NCBI RefSeq assembly: GCF_017068395.1
Contig: NZ_CP070619.1
Location: 7,812,001-7,876,000, forward strand
Length of the DNA: 64,000 nucleotides
Direction: 5' to 3'
Source: Rhodococcus pseudokoreensis
GTDB taxonomy: Bacteria > Actinomycetota > Actinomycetes > Mycobacteriales > Mycobacteriaceae
Below, piece by piece: positions 8,721 to 17,575 of the stretch. The notes below the pieces were generated by a model that made no database searches, had not been told where the DNA came from, and was given only the letters and a program-made list of their open reading frames with translations. The position numbers and the translations under genes are program-made. Positions within the stretch are counted from its first letter, which is position 1, and every line of letters starts with the position of its first letter.

Positions 8721-9541
8721 GCGCGCCGCCGAAGAATTCCGATAGTGCCGGTGTGGGGGCGCCGACGCGTGCCCGGATCGCGGAACGCACGCTCCGCACC
8801 GACCGGTGGTGGCTGGCGCCGCTGCTGACGGTGCTCGGCCTGTCCGTCTTCGTGGTGTACGCATCGGTCCGGTCGTGGGTCCGCACCGCGTACTTCGTCG
8901 AGGAGTACCACTACCTGACCCCGTTCTACTCGCCGTGCCTGAGCGATTCGTGCGTGCCCGGTTCGAGCGACTTCGGGACACCCATCGGCGAGTTGCCGAT
9001 GATCATCCCCCTCGGATTCCTGGTGCTGCCGTTCCTGCTCGGCTTCCGCCTCACGTGCTACTACTACCGCAAGGCCTACTACCGGTCGGTGTGGTTCTCG
9101 CCGCCCGCGTGCGCGGTCGCGGAACCGCACGGCAAGTACACGGGGGAGACGCGGCTGCCGCTGATCGTCCAGAACGCGCACCGCTACTTCTTCTACGTCG
9201 CGCTCGTCGTGTCGCTGATCAACACGTACGACGCGATCCGCGCGTTCCACGGCGCCGACGGCGGGTTCGGGATCGGGCTCGGCACCCTCGTCATGGTCGG
9301 CAACGTGATCCTGCTCTGGGCGTACACCGTGTCCTGCCATTCCTGCAGGCACGTCACGGGCGGCAGGCTCACCCACTTCTCCCGGCACCCGATCCGATAC
9401 CGGCTCTGGACCGGGGTCAGCAAACTGAATACTCGGCACATGCAGCTCGCCTGGACCACGCTCGCCACACTGATCGTCACCGACTTCTACGTGATGCTCG
9501 TGGCCAGCGGCACCATCTCCGACCTGCGCCTGATCAACTGA
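8717..9541 (+). CDS. Succinate dehydrogenase membrane-anchor subunit (Rv0249c-like)
   Basis: 274 residues with five clear hydrophobic spans, about 33-53, 92-112, 157-175, 190-210 and 235-255. It is placed directly before sdhA and sdhB, in the order of M. tuberculosis Rv0249c-Rv0248c-Rv0247c. As a fused single anchor it would bind haem and/or menaquinone and pass electrons from the SdhB clusters. Histidines in the spans and in CHSCRHVT (about residues 211-218) are candidate haem ligands, but I cannot assign them. It overlaps the preceding small gene by four bases, and sdhA follows 21 bases later with its own Shine-Dalgarno. Confidence 0.85.
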   Translation: MSAPPKNSDSAGVGAPTRARIAERTLRTDRWWLAPLLTVLGLSVFVVYASVRSWVRTAYFVEEYHYLTPFYSPCLSDSCVPGSSDFGTPIGELPMIIPLGFLVLPFLLGFRLTCYYYRKAYYRSVWFSPPACAVAEPHGKYTGETRLPLIVQNAHRYFFYVALVVSLINTYDAIRAFHGADGGFGIGLGTLVMVGNVILLWAYTVSCHSCRHVTGGRLTHFSRHPIRYRLWTGVSKLNTRHMQLAWTTLATLIVTDFYVMLVASGTISDLRLIN

Positions 9542-9562
9542 CTTCACCGAAGAGGGAGTGGA

Positions 9563-11497
9563 ATGACGGAAGTCGAACGGCACCAGTACGACGTCGTGGT
9601 CATCGGTGCCGGGGGCGCCGGACTGCGAGCCGTCATCGAGGCCCGGGAGCAGGGCCTGTCCGTGGCCGTCGTCTGCAAGTCGCTGTTCGGCAAGGCGCAC
9701 ACCGTCATGGCGGAGGGCGGTTGCGCCGCCGCGATGGGAAACGCCAACGAGAAGGACACGTGGCAGACCCATTTCCAGGACACGATGCGCGGCGGCAAGT
9801 TCCTCAACAACTGGCGGATGGCCGAACTGCACGCCCGGGAGGCCCCCGACCGGGTGTGGGAACTCGAAACGTACGGCGCCCTGTTCGACCGGACCCCCGA
9901 CGGCCGGATCAGTCAGCGAAACTTCGGCGGTCACACCTATCCGCGGCTCGCGCACGTCGGTGACCGCACCGGGCTCGAACTGATCCGCACCATGCAGCAG
10001 AAGATCGTGTCGCTGCAGCAGGAAGACTTCGCCGCCACCGGCGACTACGAGGCCCGCATCAAGATCTTCGCGGAGTGCACCGTCTCCGAACTCACCAAGG
10101 ACGGCGACCGGATCTCGGGCGCCTTCGGATATTGGCGCGAGAGTGGACGTTTCGTGCTGTTCGAGGCGCCCGCCGTGGTGATGGCCACGGGCGGAATCGG
10201 CAAATCGTTCAAGGTGACGTCGAACTCGTGGGAGTACACCGGCGACGGGCACGCCCTCGCCCTGCGCGCGGGCGCCAACCTCATCAACATGGAATTCGTG
10301 CAGTTCCACCCCACCGGCATGGTGTGGCCGCCCAGCGTCAAGGGGATCCTCGTGACCGAGGGTGTCCGCGGCGACGGCGGGGTACTGAAGAACTCCGAGG
10401 GCGAGCGGTTCATGTTCTCGTACATCCCGCCCGTCTTCAAAGGGCAGTACGCGGAGACCGAGGAAGAGGCCGACGGCTGGTACAAGGATTCCGACAACAA
10501 CCGCCGCACACCGGATCTGCTGCCCCGCGACGAGGTGGCCCGCGCCATCAACTCCGAGGTCAAGGCGGGACGGCAGACCCCGCACGGCGGCGTGTACCTC
10601 GACATCGCCTCGCGGATGCCCGCCGACGAGATCGTCCGGCGCCTGCCGTCGATGTACCACCAGTTCAAGGAACTCGCGGACGTCGACATCACGAAGGAGC
10701 AGATGGAGGTCGGACCCACCTGCCACTACGTGATGGGAGGCATCGAGGTCGACCCCGACACCGGATCGTCCAGCGTCGCCGGACTGTTCGCGGCGGGGGA
10801 GTGTTCGGGCGGAATGCACGGCTCCAACCGGCTCGGCGGCAACTCGCTGTCCGACCTCCTCGTGTTCGGCCGTCGCGCGGGACTCGGCGCCGCGGAATAC
10901 GTGAAGTCGCTGCAGGAGCGTCCGGTCGTCTCCGCCGACGCGGTGGACGCGGCGGCCCGGATGTTGTTGTCGCCGTTCGATCCCGCGGTCGGGGAGGGCG
11001 GCACCACCGAGAATCCGTACACGCTCCACACCGAACTGCAGCAGACCATGAACGACCTCGTCGGCATCATCCGGAAGGAAGACGAGATCGCGCGCGCCCT
11101 GGAGAAGCTCACCGAGATCAAGGGCCGGATCGGGGGCGTCGAGGTGGAGGGGCACCGCCAGTTCAACCCGGGCTGGCACCTCGCCGTCGACCTGAGGAAC
11201 ATGGTGCTGGTCAGCGAATGCGTCGCGCAGGCGGCCCTGCTGCGCACCGAAAGTCGCGGCGGGCACACTCGCGACGACCACCCGAACATGGAGGCGGACT
11301 GGCGCAACACCCTGCTGGTGTGCAGCGTCGTCGGCGACATGTCCACGCACCCCGATTCCGTGGTCCCCGACGTCACGGTCACCCGCGAACCCCAGCTCCC
11401 GATGCGACCGGAACTGCTGGAGCTGTTCGACATCGACGAACTGGCCAAGTACTACACCGACGCCGAACTCGCGGAACATCCGGGAAGGAAGGCCTGA
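9563..11497 (+). CDS. sdhA: Succinate dehydrogenase flavoprotein subunit SdhA
   Basis: Oxidises succinate to fumarate on the cytoplasmic face and passes electrons to SdhB. 644 residues. The dinucleotide-binding VVVIGAGGAGLRA is at about 10-22. HTVMAEGG (about 47-54) contains the histidine that carries covalent FAD. HPTGM (about 250) and GEC-GMHGSNRLGGNSL (about 410-430) are the substrate and FAD motifs of the family, and RTESRGGHTRDD is near the C-terminus. A GAGGGAG ribosome site precedes ATG 9563. The length and the close similarity in layout to mycobacterial Sdh1 suggest the Rv0248c type rather than the classical SdhCDAB type. Confidence 0.96.
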   Translation: MTEVERHQYDVVVIGAGGAGLRAVIEAREQGLSVAVVCKSLFGKAHTVMAEGGCAAAMGNANEKDTWQTHFQDTMRGGKFLNNWRMAELHAREAPDRVWELETYGALFDRTPDGRISQRNFGGHTYPRLAHVGDRTGLELIRTMQQKIVSLQQEDFAATGDYEARIKIFAECTVSELTKDGDRISGAFGYWRESGRFVLFEAPAVVMATGGIGKSFKVTSNSWEYTGDGHALALRAGANLINMEFVQFHPTGMVWPPSVKGILVTEGVRGDGGVLKNSEGERFMFSYIPPVFKGQYAETEEEADGWYKDSDNNRRTPDLLPRDEVARAINSEVKAGRQTPHGGVYLDIASRMPADEIVRRLPSMYHQFKELADVDITKEQMEVGPTCHYVMGGIEVDPDTGSSSVAGLFAAGECSGGMHGSNRLGGNSLSDLLVFGRRAGLGAAEYVKSLQERPVVSADAVDAAARMLLSPFDPAVGEGGTTENPYTLHTELQQTMNDLVGIIRKEDEIARALEKLTEIKGRIGGVEVEGHRQFNPGWHLAVDLRNMVLVSECVAQAALLRTESRGGHTRDDHPNMEADWRNTLLVCSVVGDMSTHPDSVVPDVTVTREPQLPMRPELLELFDIDELAKYYTDAELAEHPGRKA

Positions 11498-11498
11498 G

Positions 11499-12251
11499 AT
11501 GGGATACGACGCGCAGTTCCGGGTATGGCGCGGCGACGCCGACGGCGGAGACCTCGAGGACTACTCCATCCCCGTCAACGAGGGTGAGGTGGTGCTCGAC
11601 ATCATCCACCGGTTGCAGGCGACGCAGACTCCGGACCTCGCGGTGCGGTGGAACTGCAAGGCGGGCAAGTGCGGGTCGTGCTCCGCGGAGATCAACGGTC
11701 AGCCGCGGCTGATGTGCATGACCCGGATGTCGACGTTCACGGAGGACGAGGTGGTGACGGTGACGCCGCTGCGGGCGTTCCCCGTCATCCGCGACCTCGT
11801 CACCGATGTGTCGTTCAACTACGAGAAGGCCAGGGAGATCCCGTCGTTCACCCCGCCGCCGGGACTCGGGCCGGGTGAGTACCGGATGCAGCAGATCGAC
11901 GTCGAACGGTCGCAGGAATTCCGTAAATGCATCGAATGCTTCCTCTGCCAGAACACGTGCCACGTCATCCGTGATCACGACGACAACAAGCCGGCGTTCT
12001 CCGGGCCCCGATTCTTCATCCGCGTCGCCGAACTGGAGATGCATCCACTCGACACGGCGGACCGTCGTGACGCGGCGCAGGAAGACTTCGGTCTCGGACT
12101 GTGCAACATCACCAAGTGCTGCACCGAGGTGTGCCCCGAGGGGATCAAGATCACCGACAACGCCATCATTCCGATGAAGGAGCGGGTGGTCGACCGGCGG
12201 TACGACCCGATCGTCTGGTTGGGCAACAAGCTGCGGCGTCGCCGCCCGTGA
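11499..12251 (+). CDS. sdhB: Succinate dehydrogenase iron-sulfur subunit SdhB
   Basis: Electron-transfer subunit of complex II. 250 residues with the plant-type 2Fe-2S binding set CKAGKCGSCSAEINGQPRLMC (first three Cys plus the distal one, about residues 53-73), then CIECFLCQNTC (about 144-154) and CNITKCCTEVCPEG (about 203-216) for the 4Fe-4S and 3Fe-4S clusters. It starts one base after the sdhA stop, so it is coupled to it. The stop codon lies inside a long perfect palindrome (12245-12290) that separates it from the convergent downstream gene and probably terminates the operon. Confidence 0.96.
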   Translation: MGYDAQFRVWRGDADGGDLEDYSIPVNEGEVVLDIIHRLQATQTPDLAVRWNCKAGKCGSCSAEINGQPRLMCMTRMSTFTEDEVVTVTPLRAFPVIRDLVTDVSFNYEKAREIPSFTPPPGLGPGEYRMQQIDVERSQEFRKCIECFLCQNTCHVIRDHDDNKPAFSGPRFFIRVAELEMHPLDTADRRDAAQEDFGLGLCNITKCCTEVCPEGIKITDNAIIPMKERVVDRRYDPIVWLGNKLRRRRP

Positions 12252-12290
12252 GTACTTGTTAACCGCGGGCGGTTAACAAGTACTCACGGG
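12245..12290. terminator. Perfect 21-bp-arm palindrome between convergent genes
   Basis: Arms of 21 bases (core GTGAGTACTTGTTAACCG and its complement) flank a 4-base loop. It overlaps the sdhB stop and ends four bases before the stop of the convergent gene, so it can serve as a bidirectional terminator. A second copy of the same family, with almost the same core, is at 23799-23846. Confidence 0.85.
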
Positions 12291-12294
12291 TGCG

Positions 12295-12966
12295 TCAGCG
12301 CACAGAGTGGAGGTTGCGGGCGGTGGGCGACTTCTCGACCGATTCGGGGTCCGGGTCGGTGCCGAGGATGCGGTCGGCGGTTCCCGAGGTGGTGACGGTG
12401 AACCAGTAGTGCTCGTTCTTGTAGTGGTGATGGCGGTGGTTACGCCAGATCGCGCGGTACAGGCGGGAGTTCGGCTTGTAGTCGCTGTGGATGAGGTAGT
12501 GCGTCCATTCGTAGAGGACGCCGAGGACGCTCAGCACCACGAGGAACGTCAGCCCGAGTCCCGTGCGGGTGAACGCGAATAGCGCGAGCGCCACGAGAAC
12601 CGGGATCAGCCATGTCAGGGTTTGCCACGGAATGAAGACGAGCGGCACGTCGCGGGGATCGACGTGGTGTTCGCGATGCTTCCGGGCGAGCAGCGAATCG
12701 ACGGTCAGGCCCAGGACCTTCCGGGGCTTCCAGTGCAGGATGCAGACGTGGATGACCCATTCGGCGAACGGGAACACCGCCAGCATCACCAGCGGCACGG
12801 CGGCGTCGGTGACCTGAAAGTCGCCGACGACGACGCGGGCGACCACGGCAGCAACGAGCATGCCGCCGATCATCCACGGTGAGGGGTGGCGGCGGAACTG
12901 GTCCGCGGCGTCGCGGAGGGTGATAGACCTGCGCTGGCGGCGATCTGCGGGAGGTGTCGTGGTCAT
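12295..12966 (-). CDS. Membrane fatty acid hydroxylase / sterol desaturase-like protein
   Basis: 223 residues with hydrophobic spans near 33-70 and 110-145 and a histidine-box pattern typical of di-iron membrane hydroxylases: FAEWVIHVCILHW, HREHHVDPRD (about 97-106), WTHYLIH, and NHRHHHYKNEHYW (about 175-187). The family acts on lipids at the membrane, but the substrate is unknown. The ATG overlaps the stop of the upstream FadR-type regulator by four bases, so regulator and enzyme form one operon, and the regulator probably senses a lipid-related ligand. It is convergent with sdhB across the palindrome. Confidence 0.8.
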   Translation of the reverse strand: MTTTPPADRRQRRSITLRDAADQFRRHPSPWMIGGMLVAAVVARVVVGDFQVTDAAVPLVMLAVFPFAEWVIHVCILHWKPRKVLGLTVDSLLARKHREHHVDPRDVPLVFIPWQTLTWLIPVLVALALFAFTRTGLGLTFLVVLSVLGVLYEWTHYLIHSDYKPNSRLYRAIWRNHRHHHYKNEHYWFTVTTSGTADRILGTDPDPESVEKSPTARNLHSVR

Positions 12967-13700
12967 GTGTCCTTCTCCGAATCGTGTTGTTGCAGTGTGT
13001 CGATCACGGCGGTCACGGCCGCCGTCCCGAGGTCGAGCAGGGTGGCGGCGGTGTGTGCCGCGAGGTCTGCGTCGTGGGTGGAGATAGCGTCCGCAAGCTG
13101 GTGGTACAGGTCGGTGCGGCCGACCTCCGCGACCATGACGGCGGCCATCGCCGTCATGGTCGGTTCGTAGGCGTTGCGGAGGCTGTTGAAGATGAGCCGG
13201 AACGCGATGGAATCGGCCGTGTCGACCACGCGTTCCCAGAACGCGAGCGCGGCGACCTGCTGCGCGACCGGATCACTCTCGGCAGCAAGGTGATCCACGG
13301 CCTCCCGCAGAGCGGTGCCCGACTTCTCGGTCGCCCGGTCCGCGGCGAGCCGGGCGACCTGCACGCCGATCATCCGCCGGGCCTCGAGCACGCTGCGGAC
13401 CACCGCCCAGTCGGGGACGCCGCCGCGGATCAGCAGCTGGGACAGCAGTTCGGGCCCGCCGTGCTGCCGGAAGTCGCGGACCGAGGTGGCGTCGCCCTGC
13501 CGGACCTCGACGAGTCCGGCCTGCGCGAGTTTCTGGATCGCCTCCCGGACCGCGGGCCGTGACACCCCGAACGCCTCGGCCAGGCGCCGCTCGCTGGGCA
13601 GGGCCTCGCCGGGGCCGAGGTCGCCGCCGAGTACGCGCGCGGTGATCTGGTCGAAGACTTCGGTGGAGGCGGATTTCCGCGCGATCGGCTCGAACATCAT
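12963..13700 (-). CDS. GntR/FadR-family transcriptional regulator (FCD type)
   Basis: 245 residues. The N-terminal winged helix contains LPSERRLAEAFGVSRPAVREAIQKLAQAGLVEVRQG (about 38-74), and the all-helical FCD ligand-binding domain fills about 95-225. It overlaps the hydroxylase-like gene by four bases and likely controls it. A TGGT-CTT-ACCA motif typical of FadR-type operators lies 39-49 bases upstream of its start, suggesting autoregulation. The ligand is unknown; an acyl or carboxylate compound is usual for the family. Confidence 0.88.
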   Translation of the reverse strand: MMFEPIARKSASTEVFDQITARVLGGDLGPGEALPSERRLAEAFGVSRPAVREAIQKLAQAGLVEVRQGDATSVRDFRQHGGPELLSQLLIRGGVPDWAVVRSVLEARRMIGVQVARLAADRATEKSGTALREAVDHLAAESDPVAQQVAALAFWERVVDTADSIAFRLIFNSLRNAYEPTMTAMAAVMVAEVGRTDLYHQLADAISTHDADLAAHTAATLLDLGTAAVTAVIDTLQQHDSEKDT

Positions 13701-13738
13701 GACTTCGACACTAGAACGGCTACAGGTAAGAGGTCAAG

Positions 13739-13749
13739 TGGTCTTACCA
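13739..13749. promoter_or_regulatory. Putative FadR-type operator
   Basis: TGGTCTTACCA is a TGGT-N3-ACCA palindrome, the usual layout for GntR/FadR proteins. It lies within a wider inverted pair GGTAAGA (13725-13731) and TCTTACC (13742-13748). It is in the 56-base gap upstream of the regulator gene at 12963-13700. Confidence 0.55.
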
Positions 13750-13756
13750 GTGATTG

Positions 13757-14887
13757 TCAGCTGAACAGGCTCCGGACGAACGCGGTGGTGTCGGGCAGGG
13801 ACGCGGGCATGGTGGTGAGGTGGCCGGTCGGATACGTCCGGAAGAGGAACTGCTGCCCGTTCGCGGCGAGGTCGGCGGTGAACTTCCAGGTCAGAGGGAT
13901 GGGGACGACGTCGTCGAACAGTCCCTGACCGATGAACAGCGGCCGGTCGTAGCCCCGGACGGGGACCCCGAGCGTGGTGCGCAGCGCCGCCAGGATCGCC
14001 GGATCGTCGAGGGGGCGCGACATCAACTGTCCGATGGAGATGCCCGCGAGTTGCGGGGCCGCCTCCTCGTAGCAGAGCGACTCGACCCGATTGAGGACGT
14101 CCAGGCCGAGCGGGGTGAGGTAGCTGTCGACGTCCAGGTCGGGCCGCGACGCGCGCAGTCCCGCGAGCGCGTACGCCACGAACACCGTGCTCCCGGTGAG
14201 GGGAATCTGCGGGAAACCGGGGCCGACGAGCGGCGCGAGGTTCTCGAGATTGGACGGGGCGCCGGTGGCGACGGTGCCGCGGAAGTCGAGATCGGGTGCG
14301 TAGGTGGTGGCCATCGAGGCGGCGACGAGTGCGGCGTGGCCGCCCTGCGATTGACCGATCGCGACCCACCGGTTCGACAGGGACGGCGTGACGGCCCGCG
14401 CCGCGCGCACCATGTCGATCACACTGTGCGCCTCGGTCGGACCGTCCAGGTACGGGTGCACGCCGGGTGTGCCGAGACCGACGTAATCCGTTGCGACGAT
14501 GGCGTAACCCTGATCGAGCCAGGCCTGAACGTACGGTCCGGCGATTTTCCCCGTCACCGTCGGCGCGCACGCGTCCGCGATGCCGACCGTTCCGTGGGCC
14601 CAGGACACCACGGGCCACCCGCCGGGCGGCGCGTCACCGGGTGGCAGCAGGACTGCGCCGGTGCTGAGCGCGGGTTCGTTCATCGGCCCCGTCGTCCAGT
14701 ACGTGACGTAGGTGGCCTCGGCGGCACCCGCGGGCCGCGTGTCCGGCGCCACCGGCGTCACGGCGACGACGGCACCGGGATCGCCCTCCGCGGTCTGCGC
14801 GGGCGCCGGAGTGGGCGCACCGAAGAGCGACAGTGCGAGTGCCGCCGCGAGGACCGTTCCGGCGCGGCGGCCGAGCGAAGACGTCAT
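13757..14887 (-). CDS. Secreted lipase / alpha-beta hydrolase (LIP family)
   Basis: 376 residues from ATG 14887. The N-terminus MTSSLGRRAGTVLAAALALS is a signal peptide with likely cleavage after PAPAQ/A near residue 30. The nucleophile elbow GQSQGGHAAL (GxSxGG, about residue 166) is that of secretory lipases, with a late Asp and His expected in the FDDVVPI and PTGHLTT regions. Mature secreted esterases of this type hydrolyse triacylglycerols or other esters outside the cell. Upstream in-frame codons to 14950 would precede the signal peptide and are unlikely to be used. It stands alone between the FadR-type regulator and bioQ. Confidence 0.85.
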   Translation of the reverse strand: MTSSLGRRAGTVLAAALALSLFGAPTPAPAQTAEGDPGAVVAVTPVAPDTRPAGAAEATYVTYWTTGPMNEPALSTGAVLLPPGDAPPGGWPVVSWAHGTVGIADACAPTVTGKIAGPYVQAWLDQGYAIVATDYVGLGTPGVHPYLDGPTEAHSVIDMVRAARAVTPSLSNRWVAIGQSQGGHAALVAASMATTYAPDLDFRGTVATGAPSNLENLAPLVGPGFPQIPLTGSTVFVAYALAGLRASRPDLDVDSYLTPLGLDVLNRVESLCYEEAAPQLAGISIGQLMSRPLDDPAILAALRTTLGVPVRGYDRPLFIGQGLFDDVVPIPLTWKFTADLAANGQQFLFRTYPTGHLTTMPASLPDTTAFVRSLFS

Positions 14888-14964
14888 CGCGTCCGTCCCT
14901 GGGCCGTCGGAGGCGCCGCGCGGCCCGCGAGTGGCCGGCGCGGCGTCCACTCAATTGTGCCCGC

Positions 14965-15609
14965 TCAGGGGTGGTGGGCGGAGTCTTTCAGTCGCGCGCG
15001 AATTCCGTCCACGAACAGCGACAACCCGAAGTCGAACCGGACCGCCGGATCGCCGTCGAGAAGATCCTCGTCGTACGCCGCGATCTGCGACTGCGGGGCG
15101 TCGGGGGAGAGCGCGGCGCGGGTGAGGGCGCCCGCCGATTCCATCTGCGCCCGCGACTGCTCGTCGACGGTGTGGCCGAGGACGTAGTACAGCAGGGAGT
15201 AGGACGACAGTTCGGCGTGTTCGCGGGACAGCCCGGATCGCAGACCCACTGCGGCGAAGCTTTCCCGGACCCGGGAGTTGGTCATGCGTGACGCGTAGGT
15301 GGCGGAGACCAATTCGGCGCCGTCGCGGTGGGCGAGCAGCGCGGTGCGGAGCCGGTGGGCCAGTTCGGTGAACTCCGCGTCCCAGCCGGGCGCCGTGACC
15401 GGGGCGTCGACGTCTTCGAGGATCTTGTCGGCGAGGGCCCCGAGCAACGTCTGCTTGTTGGGGAAATGCCAGTACAGGGCGCCGGGCTGTACGCCGAGGG
15501 CCGTTGCGAGTCTGCGCATCGTGAGGTCGGCGAGGCCGAACTCGTCGAGGATGGCCATTGCGCCGTCGAGTACGTCGCCGCGTCGCAATTGCACTGTGTG
15601 ATCTCCCAA
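14965..15609 (-). CDS. bioQ: TetR-family biotin regulator BioQ
   Basis: 214 residues. The N-terminal TetR helix-turn-helix reads [21 protein letters not shown] (about 28-48), and the rest is a helical effector domain. It is divergent from bioB, and the gap holds two copies of the TGAACACCGTTCA-type box, with a third between bioA and bioF. In mycobacteria and corynebacteria BioQ sits beside bioB and represses bio genes through this box, so context and operator both support the name. BioQ is not known to bind biotinyl-AMP itself as BirA does; how it senses biotin status cannot be read here. Confidence 0.85.
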   Translation of the reverse strand: MGDHTVQLRRGDVLDGAMAILDEFGLADLTMRRLATALGVQPGALYWHFPNKQTLLGALADKILEDVDAPVTAPGWDAEFTELAHRLRTALLAHRDGAELVSATYASRMTNSRVRESFAAVGLRSGLSREHAELSSYSLLYYVLGHTVDEQSRAQMESAGALTRAALSPDAPQSQIAAYDEDLLDGDPAVRFDFGLSLFVDGIRARLKDSAHHP

Positions 15610-15662
15610 TCTCGTCGAAAAGCTTGCTCCGGCTTTGACAGTATTCCATCACGGATCTAACG

Positions 15663-15675
15663 TGAACACCGTTCA
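15663..15675. promoter_or_regulatory. BioQ operator 1 upstream of bioB
   Basis: TGAACACCGTTCA, a perfect 5-3-5 palindrome with the same core as the bioA-bioF site. It lies 53 bases from the bioQ start and about 75 from the bioB start. Confidence 0.85.
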
Positions 15676-15678
15676 ACT

Positions 15679-15691
15679 TGTACGGTGTTCA
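15679..15691. promoter_or_regulatory. BioQ operator 2 upstream of bioB
   Basis: TGTACGGTGTTCA is the box in reverse orientation with one half-site change (TGAAC/GTACA). It is centred 16 bases from operator 1, so two dimers could bind about one and a half helical turns apart. Confidence 0.75.
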
Positions 15692-15748
15692 ATTTTTCGG
15701 TTCCGTCGACTCACGGCACGTGATCGGCCCGTTTTCCAGGAGATGCGT

Positions 15749-16762
15749 GTGACCTCGGCCCCGGTACAGACAGACATCCTCGCCCTCGCGCGTGAGCAGG
15801 TTCTCGAGCGCGGCGAAGCGCTGAACGAGAGCCAGGTGCTCGAAGTCCTGCAACTTCCCGACGACCGGCTCGAGGACCTGCTCGCCCTCGCCCACGACGT
15901 GCGGATGAAGTGGTGCGGCCCCGAGGTCGAGGTCGAGGGCATCATCAGCCTCAAGACCGGCGGCTGCCCCGAGGACTGCCACTTCTGCTCGCAGTCGGGG
16001 CTGTTCCAGTCGCCGGTGCGCGCGGCATGGCTCGACATCCCCTCGCTCGTCGAGGCCGCCAAGCAGACCGCCAAGTCCGGCGCCAGCGAATTCTGCATCG
16101 TCGCCGCCGTCCGCGGGCCCGACGAGCGGCTGCTCGCCCAGGTCGCCGCCGGAATCGAGGCGATCCGCAACGAGGTCGACATCCAGATCGCCTGCTCGCT
16201 GGGCATGCTCACCCAGGAGCAGGTCGACCAGCTCGCCGCGATGGGAGTGCACCGCTACAACCACAACCTCGAGACGTCGAAGTCCCACTTCCCGAACGTC
16301 GTCACCACCCACACGTGGGACGAACGCTGGAACACACTCCGCATGGTCCGCGAGGCCGGCATGGAGGTGTGCTGCGGCGGCATCCTCGGCATGGGTGAGA
16401 GCCTCGAGCAGCGCGCCGAGTTCGCCGCCAACCTGGCGGAACTCGAACCCGACGAGGTCCCGCTCAACTTCCTCAACCCGCGTCCGGGAACCCCGTTCGG
16501 CGACCTCGAGGTGCTGCCGGCGAGCGAGGCCCTCAAGTCGGTGGCCGCCTTCCGGCTCGCGCTGCCGCGCACCATCCTCCGCTTCGCAGGTGGCCGCGAG
16601 ATCACCCTCGGCGACCTCGGGGCCAAGCAGGGCATCCTCGGCGGCATCAACGCCGTCATCGTCGGCAACTACCTGACGACCCTCGGCCGCCCGGCCGAAC
16701 AGGACCTCGACCTGCTCGTCGATCTGCAGATGCCGATCAAGGCCCTGAACGACACCCTGTGA
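15749..16762 (+). CDS. bioB: Biotin synthase BioB
   Basis: Radical-SAM enzyme that inserts sulfur into dethiobiotin. The SAM-cluster motif [14 protein letters not shown] (CxxxCxxC, about residues 72-85) is clear, and the conserved partner motifs of BioB ([30 protein letters not shown]) follow. I place the start at GTG 15749 because AGGAG (15738-15742) is 6 bases before it and directly abuts the alternative ATG 15743. 337 residues. bsaP overlaps the stop by four bases. Transcription is likely repressed by BioQ at the two upstream boxes. The enzyme needs fresh iron-sulfur clusters, which fits the co-transcribed auxiliary protein. Confidence 0.96.
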   Translation: MTSAPVQTDILALAREQVLERGEALNESQVLEVLQLPDDRLEDLLALAHDVRMKWCGPEVEVEGIISLKTGGCPEDCHFCSQSGLFQSPVRAAWLDIPSLVEAAKQTAKSGASEFCIVAAVRGPDERLLAQVAAGIEAIRNEVDIQIACSLGMLTQEQVDQLAAMGVHRYNHNLETSKSHFPNVVTTHTWDERWNTLRMVREAGMEVCCGGILGMGESLEQRAEFAANLAELEPDEVPLNFLNPRPGTPFGDLEVLPASEALKSVAAFRLALPRTILRFAGGREITLGDLGAKQGILGGINAVIVGNYLTTLGRPAEQDLDLLVDLQMPIKALNDTL

Positions 16763-17007
16763 CGACCATGGAGACGACCGCGGGCGACGCCGACGGTCTG
16801 GAGGAGCGCTACAACCCGTACACCGGCCGCCGCGTGGTGGCCGGTGTGGACGACGCCGTGCCCACCGCCGCGCAGCTCGGGCTGGAACCGCCCCGCTTCT
16901 GCGAGGCGTGCGGCCGCCGGATGGTGGTGCAGATCAGCCCCGATGGCTGGTGGGCGAAATGTTCCCGCCACGGTGTGTTCGACTCGATCTACCGCGGACG
17001 GCGGTAG
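16759..17007 (+). CDS. bsaP: Biotin synthase auxiliary protein BsaP
   Basis: 82 residues starting at GTG 16759, coupled to bioB by GTGA. The C-terminal half has a CEAC pair (about residues 52-55) and a third cysteine in [17 protein letters not shown] (about 68), the pattern of a small zinc- or iron-sulfur-binding fold, preceded by YNPYTGRRV. Position and sequence match M. tuberculosis Rv1590, described as an auxiliary protein (BsaP) that mycobacterial-type biotin synthases need to make biotin. Here it would support the auxiliary cluster of BioB in the cytoplasm. The name rests on context and pattern rather than a search. Confidence 0.82.
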   Translation: MTTMETTAGDADGLEERYNPYTGRRVVAGVDDAVPTAAQLGLEPPRFCEACGRRMVVQISPDGWWAKCSRHGVFDSIYRGRR

Positions 17008-17010
17008 CGT
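17005..17010 (+). promoter_or_regulatory. Putative -10 element of the DUF2567 gene
   Basis: TAGCGT, 7 bases before GTG 17018. It overlaps the bsaP stop codon, so the membrane gene may have its own leaderless promoter. Confidence 0.4.
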
Positions 17011-17017
17011 CGAACGT

Positions 17018-17575
17018 GTGACCACGCTCCCGCGCTTCAGGCTTCGATCTGCCGCCGGAATCTTCTGCGGGACGGTGGTGGCGAGCGCGCTCGCCGGGGT
17101 GCTGTGGGGACTCCTGGCACCACCCGAACATCTGCTGGTGGTGTCCCCCGACCGCGGGGTGTCGCTGACCGGGGAGAGCGTCCACCGGTTCGACGCGATC
17201 GGGATGTTCGCGTGTGCCGGCCTGGTGGTCGGCATCCTCACCGCGGTCGCGGCGTGGACGGCGCGGAAAAGTCGCGGTCCCGTGGCGCTGGGCGCCGTAC
17301 TCTCCGGCAGCGTGGTCGGGGCCTGCGTGATGGCCCTCGGCGGCATCGGCGTGGCGGCCCTGCGCTTCCCCGACCCCGACACCTCGACCGCCGGCGCCGT
17401 CGTCGCGGTCGCGCCGGGGATCGGGACCCCGCTGGTGCTGATCTTCCAGCCGCTCGTCGCGTGCGTCGTGACGTTGGTGCTCGCCGCGCTCAACCCGTAC
17501 GACGATCTCGGTGTCGGCGATGGGCCGGTCGAACTCGACGAGCCGGAAGAGCGCGACGCGACCGTTACTTCGTGA
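17018..17575 (+). CDS. DUF2567-type membrane protein (Rv1591-like)
   Basis: 185 residues with four hydrophobic spans (about 10-30, 56-76, 88-110 and 135-158) and an acidic tail DLGVGDGPVELDEPEERD. It lies directly after bsaP, as Rv1591 does in M. tuberculosis, but no biochemical role is known. GTG 17018 is chosen because TAGCGT stands 7 bases upstream and it begins before the first membrane span. The stop overlaps the end of the convergent SDR gene by 11 bases. Confidence 0.8.
   Translation: MTTLPRFRLRSAAGIFCGTVVASALAGVLWGLLAPPEHLLVVSPDRGVSLTGESVHRFDAIGMFACAGLVVGILTAVAAWTARKSRGPVALGAVLSGSVVGACVMALGGIGVAALRFPDPDTSTAGAVVAVAPGIGTPLVLIFQPLVACVVTLVLAALNPYDDLGVGDGPVELDEPEERDATVTS

Noticed and set aside
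8705..11479. Long minus-strand open frame antisense to the sdh genes
   Set aside because: It mirrors sdhA codons and shows no domain; SdhA and the anchor are certain.
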